64,000 bases of DNA from Arcanobacterium sp. S3PF19 (GCF_000758825.1 NZ_JRMX01000014.1:267069-331068); one strand, 5' to 3'. Positions 41,509 to 51,352 are shown, numbered from the stretch's first letter. Translations and numbers: made by a program. The notes: generated by a model not told the origin, from the sequence alone.

Positions 41509-43680
41509 TTAGCTATTTTCCCTGCGGCGGGCAAAAATCATTCCCGTACCGAGGGAAAAGAGAGCGAGAATCGGCAAAAGAGCCGCGCACGCACCCGTTT
41601 TTTCCAAACCGGCGGCAGTGATCCGGGCAGTTGGGGCCGAATCTGCGTGTGCGGCGCTGCCGGATCCCGGCTGCTGCGCTTCCTTAACCGTGAACGTCTT
41701 CGTAAACGTTCCCGATTTTTCCGCAGTTACTTTGAGTGTGTGCGTTCCCGGGGCAAAATCCGCAGGGACGTTCCACGTGGCAGACAGCTTTCCCGTCGCA
41801 TCCGCTTTCATCTCGGGGAGCGTAACGATCTTTGAGTATATCGCGGCCGTTACTTTTTCATTCGGCTCAAGACCCGTGAGCGTGAAAGCCAGGCGTCCGC
41901 CGGGCACTGCCTCGGTGTCCGCAACCGTCAGCAGCGCGTTGCCTGCGTGCGGTGCCGGAGGTGTGGGAGGTGCCGGAGGTGTGGGAGGTGTCGGAGGTGT
42001 GGGAGGTGTCGGAGGTGTGGGAGGAGTCGGAGGCTTGGGGCCCGGCTCGGCCTGCGCGGTTCCCTTCACATACTTAATCTGAAGGGAAACAACTTTCTGC
42101 GCGCCGGCGGCAGATGCCTTAAATGCCAGCGTATGACGTCCCTCGCGGTCACGCAGTACCTGTGCCAGAGGCTGTGATCCGTCTTCGGAATTCAGGGAAA
42201 AGACTTCCGGACGGTAGCCGGGGAACTTCTTTATCAGTTCGTCCGTGAAAGGAATCCGCACTTCTTCGTCTTGGGCAAATTCGCGCGTCTGTTCCACAGG
42301 CTGCCCGTTTTCGGCCTTAAACGGTTCGGTGATCAGTTCGGTCGGACCGTTTTCGGTGGGGTGGACGTAGGTGAATTTCACAGTAACTTTCTTTGCCGGA
42401 TCCAATGCCGTTTCCTGCAAAGCGGCCTGCGCTCCCGTGATTTCGGCCGTCAGCGCGTCCACGTCCTGCTGTGTGTCGTAGGCAAATCCCTGCGGGATTT
42501 TGTTTTGCGCTTTGTGCACGGCGGCAATGAAGGCTTTACGGGTGGCGTCCGTCCATGTTTTGCCTTTCGCCGGTGTTTTGACAACGGCCGCGTCGAAAGC
42601 CTTCTTCAAAGCATCCGTATTGGGGGCGGTGTAATTCTCCGTCTGCAGTGCGTCGATTGCCGTTTTCAGCTGTGTTTCGGCGGCCGTGAAATCCCCGTGT
42701 GTGGTGATTTCGCTGCCCTCATGGGGAACCAGAATCCCCGTCAGATCTTTCTTTGCCACCAGATTGGCCGCCTGGGCCGCTGCCTGCGTCAGTGCCTCAT
42801 AGCCTGCTTTGGTGAAACGTTTTCCGTTTTTCCCGTTTTCGGCAAGCAGCTTATCCGTTTTTTCGAGCAGCGTATTCAGCGCGCTGCGGTCAAAGGGAAG
42901 CGGGGTGATTGCGGAGAACTTTTCGTTCAGCGCGGTGCGCATTTGCGCCAGGTCGTCCTGCGTGATTCCCGAGGGGTCGGACTTTGCCTTTTCCAGCAGG
43001 TCTTTGGCTTTTTGCAGCTGTTCTTTGTAGGCTTTGTCGGATTTTTCTTCCAGCTTCAGCCCGCGGCTGACTGCACTGCCGTAATCCCGCTCATGCTCGG
43101 ATATGGCTTCTTCCAGCTCGTGGGTGTCTAATTTTTTCGGCAGACCGGAAATTTTTACGGTGAACGGGCCGCCTACTTTCAGCTGCAGTTGCACCGAATC
43201 TCCGCGTACCGGAATCGGGTTGCCGATTCTGAAAATGGTTTTGTCGTATTGCGAGGCGGTGTCTTCCGGTGCCCATTCCAGGCTGTCTCTGGCGTAGTCG
43301 TTGTATTTCAGCCAGTTGTCGGAATCGGGCAGGATAAATTTGGAATCAAATTTCTCCACGCCCACGTCCTGGGCGCTGTAGGGCATTCCCAGTTTGGCGT
43401 ATATCATTACTTTCTTTGATTTGCTGAGTGAATCCACTTCCAGCGTGGCGGCCCAGACGGTGAGCGTTCCGCCGGAGTCGAGGCTGAACGTCTGCGGAGT
43501 CGAATTTGCTTTCACGGTTTCGAAGCCGGGTGTGCTTTCCTCGGCGATGGCGGGGGCATGGGTGAAAAGCACTACGCTTAATGCCGCAAAAAATGCGGCT
43601 GCCCGTTTCAGCACGGATCCGGGCGCGGCTGCCTGCTTTGCCGTTTGCGTTTTGCGCGCAAACATTTGCGGATATTGCAT
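41509..43680 (-). CDS. Iron-box-controlled wall-anchored protein with FIVAR-like helical repeats
   Basis: The 723-residue protein has a long signal peptide (residues 1-46, ending APAIA) and a beta-rich N-terminal domain (about 50-190). FIVAR-like helical repeats (about 210-430) follow, then a beta domain (about 435-560), a PPTPPT linker (about 550-580) and an Ig-like domain (about 585-670). The C-terminal sorting signal is LEKTG at 692, a hydrophobic stretch and ARRRENS. A DtxR/IdeR-type box lies in its promoter region, so it is probably made under iron limitation. The N-terminal domain has a layout loosely like NEAT haem-binding domains, but I cannot confirm this from motifs. AAGGA precedes the ATG. 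Confidence 0.82.
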   Translation of the reverse strand: MQYPQMFARKTQTAKQAAAPGSVLKRAAAFFAALSVVLFTHAPAIAEESTPGFETVKANSTPQTFSLDSGGTLTVWAATLEVDSLSKSKKVMIYAKLGMPYSAQDVGVEKFDSKFILPDSDNWLKYNDYARDSLEWAPEDTASQYDKTIFRIGNPIPVRGDSVQLQLKVGGPFTVKISGLPKKLDTHELEEAISEHERDYGSAVSRGLKLEEKSDKAYKEQLQKAKDLLEKAKSDPSGITQDDLAQMRTALNEKFSAITPLPFDRSALNTLLEKTDKLLAENGKNGKRFTKAGYEALTQAAAQAANLVAKKDLTGILVPHEGSEITTHGDFTAAETQLKTAIDALQTENYTAPNTDALKKAFDAAVVKTPAKGKTWTDATRKAFIAAVHKAQNKIPQGFAYDTQQDVDALTAEITGAQAALQETALDPAKKVTVKFTYVHPTENGPTELITEPFKAENGQPVEQTREFAQDEEVRIPFTDELIKKFPGYRPEVFSLNSEDGSQPLAQVLRDREGRHTLAFKASAAGAQKVVSLQIKYVKGTAQAEPGPKPPTPPTPPTPPTPPTPPTPPAPPTPPAPHAGNALLTVADTEAVPGGRLAFTLTGLEPNEKVTAAIYSKIVTLPEMKADATGKLSATWNVPADFAPGTHTLKVTAEKSGTFTKTFTVKEAQQPGSGSAAHADSAPTARITAAGLEKTGACAALLPILALFSLGTGMIFARRRENS
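41951..42033 (-). repeat. Tandem repeat encoding a Pro-Pro-Thr linker
   Basis: About four and a half copies of an 18-bp unit (plus-strand form GGAGGTGTGGGAGGTGTC) encode PPTPPT. Frame-preserving copy-number change is likely. Confidence 0.85.
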
Positions 43681-43709
43681 AAAAATCCTTTCGGTAATTT
43701 ATTGTTGGG

Positions 43710-43728
43710 TAAGTGTAACCTTACCTAA
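43710..43728 (-). promoter_or_regulatory. DtxR/IdeR-like iron box
   Basis: Minus strand TTAGGTAAGGTTACACTTA matches the 19-bp DtxR consensus at 15 positions, with a perfect left half. It sits about 30-50 bases before the start of the wall protein gene, and the arms GGTAAG/CTTACC form an inverted repeat. Confidence 0.6.
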
Positions 43729-43921
43729 TAATAACTGCCGGGGGCAATAGTGGAATATTCACATATTCGCAGGTAGAAAGGGAATATGTAACCCAAATCG
43801 GGGGTGGCGGACGCGGATGCGAAAAAAAGAAAACGCAGACGGACCGCCCCTGCCGGCAGAAGAAACGGAGAAAAACAGAGAAAACGGAGAAAAAGCACCG
43901 AATAGGCGCATAAAAATAAGA

Positions 43922-43961
43922 ATCGGCTCGACAGGGCGTGGAAGTCAACCATCGAGCCGAT
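43922..43961 (-). terminator. Terminator after tRNA-Arg
   Basis: ATCGGCTCG (43922-43930) pairs perfectly with CGAGCCGAT (43953-43961). On the minus strand it is followed by TCTTATTTTTATG. Confidence 0.75.
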
Positions 43962-43965
43962 AACG

Positions 43966-44038
43966 CGCGCCAGAAGGGACTCGAACCCCCAACCTCTTGA
44001 TCCGTAGTCAAGTGCTCTATCCATTGAGCTACTGGCGC
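43966..44038 (-). tRNA. tRNA-Arg (anticodon ACG)
   Basis: The 73-base gene has acceptor stem GCGCCAG/CTGGCGC, a D-arm with GTAGCTCAATGGATAGAGC, anticodon loop CTACGGA (ACG, reading CGU and, after deamination to inosine, CGC and CGA) and T-loop GGTTCGAGTCC. The CCA end is not encoded. Confidence 0.96.
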
Positions 44039-44343
44039 AGGATATCTGTTCTTTTGGAACATCGTCCATTCTACAGCCTTATACCGCGCGAATACCAACC
44101 GTATTCCGTGGCACTGCACACAAAATAAAATACTGCGCATGGGCGGGCGGAAAGCAAAGTATCCCTAAAACCACACCTCAGGGGAGCGTAAACGGGCATG
44201 TTTGGGTGTATCTGCGGCATATCGGTGTGTCGGGGCGCCGGCGGAGAAACGGATAAGGGCACGGGCAAAACCGCAGGCGAACGGATAAAATTCCCGGGCG
44301 AAACCCGCAAAACAGCAGGTAAAACGGCTTAAAATAAAGGAAA
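44039..44343. other. Intergenic stretch between the two tRNA genes, nothing recognised
   Basis: No credible coding sequence: a 79-codon minus-strand frame here has no ribosome binding site or recognisable motif. The tRNA-Arg promoter must lie in its first part. Confidence 0.7.
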
Positions 44344-44362
44344 GCCCGCGCTGGGCGCGGGC
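44344..44362 (-). terminator. Hairpin after tRNA-Ser
   Basis: GCCCGCGC (44344-44351) pairs with GCGCGGGC (44355-44362). On the minus strand CTTTCCTTTATTTTAA follows. Confidence 0.7.
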
Positions 44363-44367
44363 AGTCG

Positions 44368-44457
44368 CGGAGACGGAGGGATTTGAACCCTCGAGCCGCT
44401 TAATTCACGACTACTCCCTTAGCAGGGGAGCGCTTTCGACCACTCAGCCACGTCTCC
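44368..44457 (-). tRNA. tRNA-Ser (anticodon GCT)
   Basis: The 90-base gene has acceptor GGAGACG/CGTCTCC, D-arm TGGCTGAGTGGTCGAAAGC, anticodon loop CTGCTAA (GCT, reading AGC and AGU), a long variable arm typical of serine tRNAs and T-loop GGTTCAAATCC. CCA is not encoded. Confidence 0.96.
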
Positions 44458-44611
44458 GTACAAGTACAAATGATAGCGGATTATGCCGGGCGAACCAACT
44501 TTGGAGTCTGCCGCCGCCCGGCAGCGGGAAGGGGACACCCTTTTATGCTAAAAAACTCAGTGGAAGCGCTGCATTTTTATGATATTATCCACGTGTTATT
44601 CTCAAAATAAA

Positions 44612-44625
44612 TTAGGAGAGCCTAA
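44612..44625. promoter_or_regulatory. DtxR-like half-palindrome overlapping a ribosome binding site
   Basis: TTAGGAGAGCCTAA matches 12 of the first 14 bases of the DtxR consensus, and its arms TTAGG/CCTAA could also form a hairpin hiding the AGGAG that serves the TTG start at 44627. Confidence 0.4.
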
Positions 44626-44626
44626 A

Positions 44627-47600
44627 TTGAAATCCGCCAAAATTGCACTCGCGGCGTTCGTCAGTTTAAGTTTTTGCGCGGGCACGGTTTTTGCCAACGC
44701 CGATTCCCCCGCCGAAGAAACATCGCCGGGGATCACAGCTCCGCTGAAAAAACGGCTTATCGTCGACGGAAACGGGGCCAAACAGTCCGTTATTATTGAG
44801 CTTGCCGCCGATACCAATGTGGAGCTGGCAAAACGCAAAGCCTCAGCCGATCCTGCGCAGCAGAGAAAAGCCGTGATCGGCGCGCTGAAAGAAACGGCGG
44901 TAAAATCGCAGGCGCCGCTGCTTGAAACGCTTGAGACGTATAAAAAGCAGGGCCGGGCAAAGAATGTGGAGAGTTTCTATATTCTGAATGCGGTGGCTGC
45001 CGATTTGGACGGCAGTGCAATTAAGGAGATCTCACGGCGCGCGGACGTGAAATCGGTGCGTCTGGACCGTTCTCTCCGTTCCGATCCGCCCGTGCGCCAA
45101 ACCCCGCGCGGCGCTGCCGCTTCCGGTGTGGAATGGGGAGTAAAGAGTATCGGTGCCCGGCGTGTCCGCGACGAGCTGCATTTGGATGGCAGCGGCGTGA
45201 CTGTGGGAATCATCGATTCGGGCGTGAATTACACGCACCCGGCAATCGCTTCCCAATTTAAGGCTTACGACAAAGACTACGGGCTGATCGGAACAGACAA
45301 AAGCTACCGGGATTTTGTTTCCGACGGAAATACTTCCCTGAACGATCCTGCTTACAATCACGGAACGCACGTGACGGGCACGATAGTCGGAAAAGCGGGC
45401 GAAAATAATCAGATCGGCGTTGCCCCCGGTGCAAAATACGTGGCTGCCCGGGCGATCGGCGCACGTTCGGGGGACGAAAGCAGTATGCTGCGTGCCGCGG
45501 AGTGGATCATGAAACCCGGCGGGCGTGCGGAGAACGCCCCGCGTGTGGTCAATAATTCCTGGGGCGGAGACAGCGACAAAAACGACTGGTTTACCTCGAT
45601 TGTCGAACGTTGGCGTGCCGCGGGAATCTTCCCCGTCTTTGCCGCGGGCAATACAAACGGCTATCCGGCGGACGGCTCGCTGTCGAATCCCGGCAATCTG
45701 CCCGGCGTGTTCTCCGTTGCCGCGTGCGACAGGAACGGAAAACTTGCCGATTTCTCGCGCGTCGGCCCTTCGCCTTTCGGCAAAGACAAAATCAAGCCCG
45801 ATATCTGCGCGCCCGGAGTGAATGTCCGCTCGGCTCTGGCCACCGGCGGATATGCCGCGTGGTCGGGTACGTCCATGGCGGCTCCGCACGTTACGGGCAC
45901 GGTTGCGCTGATGCTGCAGGCAAATCCAAAACTTACCGTAGAGCAGATCGAACAGATTCTGAAATCCACGGCCATTCCCGCCACGGATCTGCGCTATCCC
46001 AAGTCCCCGAATATGGGATACGGATACGGCAATCTGAATGCCTATGACGCCGTGCGCAAAGCAAAGCAGCTCAAAGACGGCACCGCTTCGGCGGCAGACA
46101 TCACCGTAAAAGGCCATGTGCTGCAAAAGGGTGAGGATGCGGCCGCTCCCGTGGTGGAGCCGCTGTGGCAGAAACAGGCTTTCGCGGGGCAGTCAGTTGA
46201 ACTGAAGGCGAAAGTGAGCGACGACGTGGCCGTCACCGCCGTTAAAGCACAGTATCGCAACGGCAGCGCAGGAGACTTTACGGATGTGGAGCTGAAACAG
46301 ACAGCCGGAGATGCACGCTCGGGCACGTACACGGGCAGGATTCCGGCTTCCGCGGTGACGGGAAACACCGTCCAGGTGAGAATCATTGCCGTTGATTATG
46401 CGGGAAATGAAGTGGGCGCGACCGACGTGCACACGATTGCGGTGCGTGCGGGCGTGCGTCCGGGCGAATACTCCAACGATTTTGAAGACAATATCGACGG
46501 GTGGAAATTCTCCGGTTCTTCCTCTGCCGGTTCCGTGACCGGCGATTGGAGCTGGGGTTCGCCCATGCAGAAAGACGAACCCGGCGCCTTTGGCAAAAAG
46601 CTGCTGGGAACGAAAGTCGGGCAGTACAGTCCGACACGGCAGATAGATTCCTACGCGACGATGCCGCCTTTGGACCTGTCGGCGGCGAAAGGGAAGAAAC
46701 CCGCTCTCTCTTTCGACGAGTATCTTGGCTTTAACGGTGTTTCCACGGCAAAAATCCAGGTTGCCGAAGGCGAAAACGGCAAGTGGGAAGACCTCGACCA
46801 AAAGCTGATCCCCCCGGGGACCGTTCCTGCCTGGAAGCGCGTTTACTACAGTCTGGAAAAGTGGGCGGGCAGCGCGAAACCGGTCTTCGTGCGTTTCTTC
46901 TTCCACTATCCCGACCACGGCAGCGGACCCGGCTGGTATATCGACAATATCCGGCTCGACCCCTCGGATAAGCTGGCTCCCGATGCGGTTTCAAATCTGC
47001 GCGGTACCGTGCGCGGACCGGGCGTCGAAATTCTGTGGAATGCCTCATCGGCAAACGATGTCACCGGTTATGCCGTATACCGCGGAACCGATCAGGATTC
47101 AATGCGGAAAATCGCCACCGTGCCCGCGGATGCGGCGAAGCTGAGCTATCTGGACACCGGTTTGCGCAGCGGGAAAGCGGTGTACGCCGTGCGTGCCGCA
47201 GACAGCTTCGGAAACGAATCGAAGATTGTGCAAAAACTTTCCGTTTCCGCAGCAGATCTGCACAATATCGTAAATTACACGGGTGTGCCCGGCGATAATT
47301 TCACCAAGGGCACAGTCGAAGGCAGCGTGAACGACTGGGAAGCCGGCGTGCCGCGCAAAGTGGGGAATTCTTCCTCGGTGCTCTCACTGCGTGAAGCGCA
47401 GCTTGGCCTGCGGGAGAAAATTTCCGCCGGCGATTCCGTGTGGGGCACAAATCTCGGACGCCCGATAAGCGGCAGCGATCTGTTTGACGCGCGTGTTTCC
47501 GGGCAGCAGCATTCTTATGTGCAGACGCCGTTCTTCACGCCCGGAAAAAATTCCGTGCTGGAATTTGAAAGCTACAATGCGCAGCAGTATCTCGGCGAAT

Positions 47601-50600
47601 ATCAGGACAATCTCTCTACGGTGCAGGTTGTGGCGAAGGACGGCACGGCAACCACGCTGATCGGCGCGGACGAAATTATGAACAACCGGGAAAAGTTTGT
47701 TTTCCGCTGGATCGGGCACTCCCTGAATAAATATGCAGGAAAAGAGATCGCGCTGCGTTTTGTGCAAAAGACCGGCAAAAACGTGATTAATGCCTACGAG
47801 CTGGGCTGGTATCTGGACAATATCCGCGTGGGCGATCCCGCCCGGGAGATAAAAGCGGAAAATACCTCGGTGGGTGAAATCGTAACCGCCCGGCAGAGGC
47901 TGTCTTTGGCGTCTCTGAGCGGATCCGCTTTGCCGGCCGCGCACGCGCAAAAAACGATTCCGCTGCCGGAGGCGAAAGTGGAGATTGCCGAATTGGGGCG
48001 CAATGTGCCGGTCAATGCGAAAGACGGCAGTTTCTCGCTGAATGTTTCCTCCGGCACGTGGACGGTCACCGCGCAGGCATACGGATTTATTCCGCAGCAG
48101 AAACAGGTGTCGTCGAACACCGATCTTGAATTCGTGCTGGAGAAAGCTCCGCAGTCGGCATTGGGCGGAACCGTTACGGACGCTGAGGGAAAAGCCGTGA
48201 AGAATGCCTATGTGCGTGTGGTCAGCGACGCAAATATCGAGCCGGTGAAAACCGACGCCGCCGGAAACTACACGCTCCCGGCAGTTTACCGTCATCAGCC
48301 GGTTACGCTGCGCGCATTTGCTGCGGGATATGCGTCCGCGGATGTCAGCGTTGCCCCGGGAGAAGGAAATACGGGGCACAACTTCCGACTGGCGAAACTG
48401 ACCGGCGGCGACGGGGAGCTGATTTACGACAACGGCAAAGTGCGCACAAACGTGGTGCATACGAAAGCCGGCCGCGGGGTGGCGGTGCGTTTCTATCCCG
48501 GAAAGGTGCCCGCTTCCCTCACGGGCGTGAAGCTGTATGTGGCAGACGCGGACAAGGCGGAGAAGAAAGATGTGAAGCTCCTTGTGCTTGCCGAGGATGC
48601 CGATCAGAGAATGCAGACTTTGGCGGAACTGGATTCCGTGACGCTGAAGACGGGATGGAATTACGTGGATCTTGCCGGCTACTCCGTGAAAATCGGCGGC
48701 ACGTTCTATGTTGCCGTGGTGCAGAAATATCCCGGCCCGGACGCTTTGGGCGTTGCGGTGGACACGCAGGGAACGAACTCGGCGGCTGCCGGGCGTACGT
48801 ATCTGTATAACGGTGATTTCGTGCCTGCCGCAGAAGCCGGCGTAGTGGGGGCGGCGATGCTGCGTGCGCAGCTGCATTACGGCCCCGATGCTCTTGCGGC
48901 CCCTGCCGAACCGCGCCCGGGCGAGCCGTCCGTGCCCGAAGTGCCGAAGAATCCGCAGGATGATTTTCAGTGGGATGTGCACGGCGATCATGTGGTGCTG
49001 AAGAAGTACACGGGTCAGGCGAAGAAAGTGAATGTGCCTGCCGTGTGGGTTAATCCCGCAACCGGGGCAAAGCTGCCGGTGACGGGTGTGGCGGCGAACG
49101 CTTTCGCCTGGAAGTACCGCGAATCGATCACACTGCCCGAAGGAATTACGGATCTCGAACCGGGTGCCTTTACGTTCGCGGTGAAGAAAGACGGTGTTTT
49201 GCATATTCCATCGACGGTCAAAGAGCTGAAGCCGAATGTGTTTTCCCAGATGACCGGGGCGAAAATCACGGGTCTGGCGGGTATTTCCAAAGTGCCGGCA
49301 GACGCTTTTAAAGATACGCACGGCGCAACCGTGGAACTGCCGAATGCGGTTTCGGTTGACCCGAATGCTTTCCGCTCCACACGCGAGGTTTACAATGCCG
49401 AATACAATAAGGTGATTACAGCCGAGGGCAATCCCGCGGGTCTGACCTCCGTGGACGGGCAGTATCTGGTGAATCCCGCACAGCTGGAAGTAAATGTGGA
49501 AATCGTGGGCACGGAAAAGACGGATCAGACGGTTACGTATATCGGCCCGGGAAATTCCGGCAATACGTATCCGACGTCGAAGAAAGCGAACGAATTCTAT
49601 CGGGTTGGGCAGAGCACGGACGTGGATGCCCCGCGCAATATGCTGGTGTCTTATCTCGAAAACACGAAGAAAGTTACGCTGTCCAAGCCTTTCACAAAGG
49701 TGACGTTCTTTGCTTTGAATCTGAAGGGCGAAATCCGCGAACCGCTGTTTGCCGGAGATACGGATATCCTCGGTCTGGCACTTGCGGAGGCGACGGCGGA
49801 CGTCGAAGTCTGCGGCGACGGCGTAACCGACGCTTCCTGCACCAAGCTGCCTTCGGTCAAAACCGGGCGGGACGGAAGTTTTTCGGTGAAGCTGCCCCGG
49901 CCGCTGGCACTCGGACAGAAGATTAAGCTGAAGATTACCGACAAACACGGGAAATCCTATGCGTATTCCCCGATGAAAGCCGGGGATAGGCCCGGGAGCG
50001 ACTTCCTGATGGAGTCCAACAGCAGGGGAATTCTGCTGCGTTATCTCGGCGCGGGCGGAGCGGTTGATTTTCCCGCTTCGGCACCGGACAAAAACGGTAC
50101 CGTACGTCCGGTGAATATCGTGGGCAGCTATGCGCTGGCAAACAGAAATCTGACGCAGGCCGCCAATTTGGGCCGGGTCGGAACGCTGACGGAAATCAAA
50201 GCGGGCGCTTTTGCGGGCAACGCGCTGAAGACCGTCGCTCTGCCGGTGAACCTGCGCGAAATAGGCCCCGCCGCTTTTGCGGGCAACGTGCTGGAGTCTC
50301 TCACGTTGCCGAATCTGATGCACAAGATCGGCGACGGTGCGTTTGCGGGCAACCGCATCGCCAATTTCACTCCCGGAAAATATACCGCCCACTACGGCAA
50401 TTATGCTTTTGCCCAGAATATGCTCCGCAGCATCCGTTTCGGCTCGCGGATTGAGGATTTGGGCAGAGGAGCATTTGCAAACAACAGGCTTACGTCTGTC
50501 GACTTCGACTCCGATACGGGAAGCGGAATTACTCCCCAAGGCGGCGCTCTGCGTGCCGCGGCGCATCAGGGCCTGACGCGGATCGCGGAAGAAACCTTTG

Positions 50601-51346
50601 CGCACAATGATCTCACGGAGGTGACGCTGCCCGTGCGGTTCGCGTCCGTGGCTGCGGATGCGTTTGCCGCCAACGGCCGGTTTGTGAATCTGCTTTCGGA
50701 CAACGAGGGAATAAAGGATTCGATTCTCGGGGAGTCTTCCGGGCATATCGTAAACGGTGCGGATATTACGGTCCGCTTCACGGATACCGACGGAAAGCAG
50801 ATCCATCCGGATTCCGTCTGGGTCGGGCAGAATCTGACGGCGCGTACGGGCAGCGATCTGTCTGCTTTCTACCGTATCGGGAAGCAGGCGGCCGTGTCGG
50901 CTCCCGAAATCGGCGGTTATCATGCGCTGCGCGCGCAGGTAACTTTTACGGCGAAGAAAGCGCACGGAACAGTGGTTGAGCTGAAGTACCAAAAGGACCG
51001 GCAGGAAGAAACACCCGGCGGCTCCGGTGCGGGTGAGAATCCGGACCGGCCCGGCGGTTCCTCTGCGGGCGTTCTGCCCGATACGCCGGGCACCGGCAGT
51101 CTTCCCGGTGTGGGTCTGCCCTCTGCCGGCGCAGAACATTCGGGGCCTGCGGCCGGAGAAAGCCCGTCTTCCCTCCTGTCCGGAGCGACGTTGGTGAAAA
51201 ACACTTTGGGCACGGCGCACAAAACCCGCCGTCTTTCCCATACGGGTGCGGGGGTATGTGCGGTCTCGGGTGCGCTCGCGGCTCTTCTGCTCTGTGCGGC
51301 GGGCGTATTTGCGCGCAGACGCCAATCGGTGCATACAAGGCGATAA
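44627..51346 (+). CDS. Large wall-anchored subtilisin-like (S8) protease with FnIII, BspA-LRR and MucBP-like domains
   Basis: The 2239-residue surface protease has a signal peptide (residues 1-23, TVFA) and an I9-like propeptide (about 50-150). The S8 domain has Asp197 (GIIDSGVNYTHP), His245 (NHGTHVTG), Asn342 (AAGNTNG) and Ser416 (GTSMAAPH). Downstream are a MAM-like domain (about 620-785, ending GPGWYIDNIRLD), a fibronectin type III-like domain, a second MAM-like domain, carboxypeptidase-regulatory-like domains, two BspA-type LRR_5 blocks and MucBP-like domains. LSHTG at 2203, a hydrophobic stretch and RRR form the sorting signal. TTG 44627 with AGGAG eight bases upstream starts exactly at the signal peptide and is preferred to an ATG 48 bases earlier. 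Domain plan and motif match the subtilase at 25240. Confidence 0.9.
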   Translation: MKSAKIALAAFVSLSFCAGTVFANADSPAEETSPGITAPLKKRLIVDGNGAKQSVIIELAADTNVELAKRKASADPAQQRKAVIGALKETAVKSQAPLLETLETYKKQGRAKNVESFYILNAVAADLDGSAIKEISRRADVKSVRLDRSLRSDPPVRQTPRGAAASGVEWGVKSIGARRVRDELHLDGSGVTVGIIDSGVNYTHPAIASQFKAYDKDYGLIGTDKSYRDFVSDGNTSLNDPAYNHGTHVTGTIVGKAGENNQIGVAPGAKYVAARAIGARSGDESSMLRAAEWIMKPGGRAENAPRVVNNSWGGDSDKNDWFTSIVERWRAAGIFPVFAAGNTNGYPADGSLSNPGNLPGVFSVAACDRNGKLADFSRVGPSPFGKDKIKPDICAPGVNVRSALATGGYAAWSGTSMAAPHVTGTVALMLQANPKLTVEQIEQILKSTAIPATDLRYPKSPNMGYGYGNLNAYDAVRKAKQLKDGTASAADITVKGHVLQKGEDAAAPVVEPLWQKQAFAGQSVELKAKVSDDVAVTAVKAQYRNGSAGDFTDVELKQTAGDARSGTYTGRIPASAVTGNTVQVRIIAVDYAGNEVGATDVHTIAVRAGVRPGEYSNDFEDNIDGWKFSGSSSAGSVTGDWSWGSPMQKDEPGAFGKKLLGTKVGQYSPTRQIDSYATMPPLDLSAAKGKKPALSFDEYLGFNGVSTAKIQVAEGENGKWEDLDQKLIPPGTVPAWKRVYYSLEKWAGSAKPVFVRFFFHYPDHGSGPGWYIDNIRLDPSDKLAPDAVSNLRGTVRGPGVEILWNASSANDVTGYAVYRGTDQDSMRKIATVPADAAKLSYLDTGLRSGKAVYAVRAADSFGNESKIVQKLSVSAADLHNIVNYTGVPGDNFTKGTVEGSVNDWEAGVPRKVGNSSSVLSLREAQLGLREKISAGDSVWGTNLGRPISGSDLFDARVSGQQHSYVQTPFFTPGKNSVLEFESYNAQQYLGEYQDNLSTVQVVAKDGTATTLIGADEIMNNREKFVFRWIGHSLNKYAGKEIALRFVQKTGKNVINAYELGWYLDNIRVGDPAREIKAENTSVGEIVTARQRLSLASLSGSALPAAHAQKTIPLPEAKVEIAELGRNVPVNAKDGSFSLNVSSGTWTVTAQAYGFIPQQKQVSSNTDLEFVLEKAPQSALGGTVTDAEGKAVKNAYVRVVSDANIEPVKTDAAGNYTLPAVYRHQPVTLRAFAAGYASADVSVAPGEGNTGHNFRLAKLTGGDGELIYDNGKVRTNVVHTKAGRGVAVRFYPGKVPASLTGVKLYVADADKAEKKDVKLLVLAEDADQRMQTLAELDSVTLKTGWNYVDLAGYSVKIGGTFYVAVVQKYPGPDALGVAVDTQGTNSAAAGRTYLYNGDFVPAAEAGVVGAAMLRAQLHYGPDALAAPAEPRPGEPSVPEVPKNPQDDFQWDVHGDHVVLKKYTGQAKKVNVPAVWVNPATGAKLPVTGVAANAFAWKYRESITLPEGITDLEPGAFTFAVKKDGVLHIPSTVKELKPNVFSQMTGAKITGLAGISKVPADAFKDTHGATVELPNAVSVDPNAFRSTREVYNAEYNKVITAEGNPAGLTSVDGQYLVNPAQLEVNVEIVGTEKTDQTVTYIGPGNSGNTYPTSKKANEFYRVGQSTDVDAPRNMLVSYLENTKKVTLSKPFTKVTFFALNLKGEIREPLFAGDTDILGLALAEATADVEVCGDGVTDASCTKLPSVKTGRDGSFSVKLPRPLALGQKIKLKITDKHGKSYAYSPMKAGDRPGSDFLMESNSRGILLRYLGAGGAVDFPASAPDKNGTVRPVNIVGSYALANRNLTQAANLGRVGTLTEIKAGAFAGNALKTVALPVNLREIGPAAFAGNVLESLTLPNLMHKIGDGAFAGNRIANFTPGKYTAHYGNYAFAQNMLRSIRFGSRIEDLGRGAFANNRLTSVDFDSDTGSGITPQGGALRAAAHQGLTRIAEETFAHNDLTEVTLPVRFASVAADAFAANGRFVNLLSDNEGIKDSILGESSGHIVNGADITVRFTDTDGKQIHPDSVWVGQNLTARTGSDLSAFYRIGKQAAVSAPEIGGYHALRAQVTFTAKKAHGTVVELKYQKDRQEETPGGSGAGENPDRPGGSSAGVLPDTPGTGSLPGVGLPSAGAEHSGPAAGESPSSLLSGATLVKNTLGTAHKTRRLSHTGAGVCAVSGALAALLLCAAGVFARRRQSVHTRR

Positions 51347-51352
51347 ATTTCC

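Noticed and set aside
41509..43680. Firm NEAT (haem-binding) domain call for the iron-box protein
   Set aside because: The N-terminal domain has a vaguely similar strand layout but I cannot point to the conserved Tyr-x-x-x-Tyr haem motif; kept as a hypothesis only.
44071..44310. 79-codon minus-strand frame between the tRNA genes
   Set aside because: No start signal, no motif, and base use unlike neighbouring genes.
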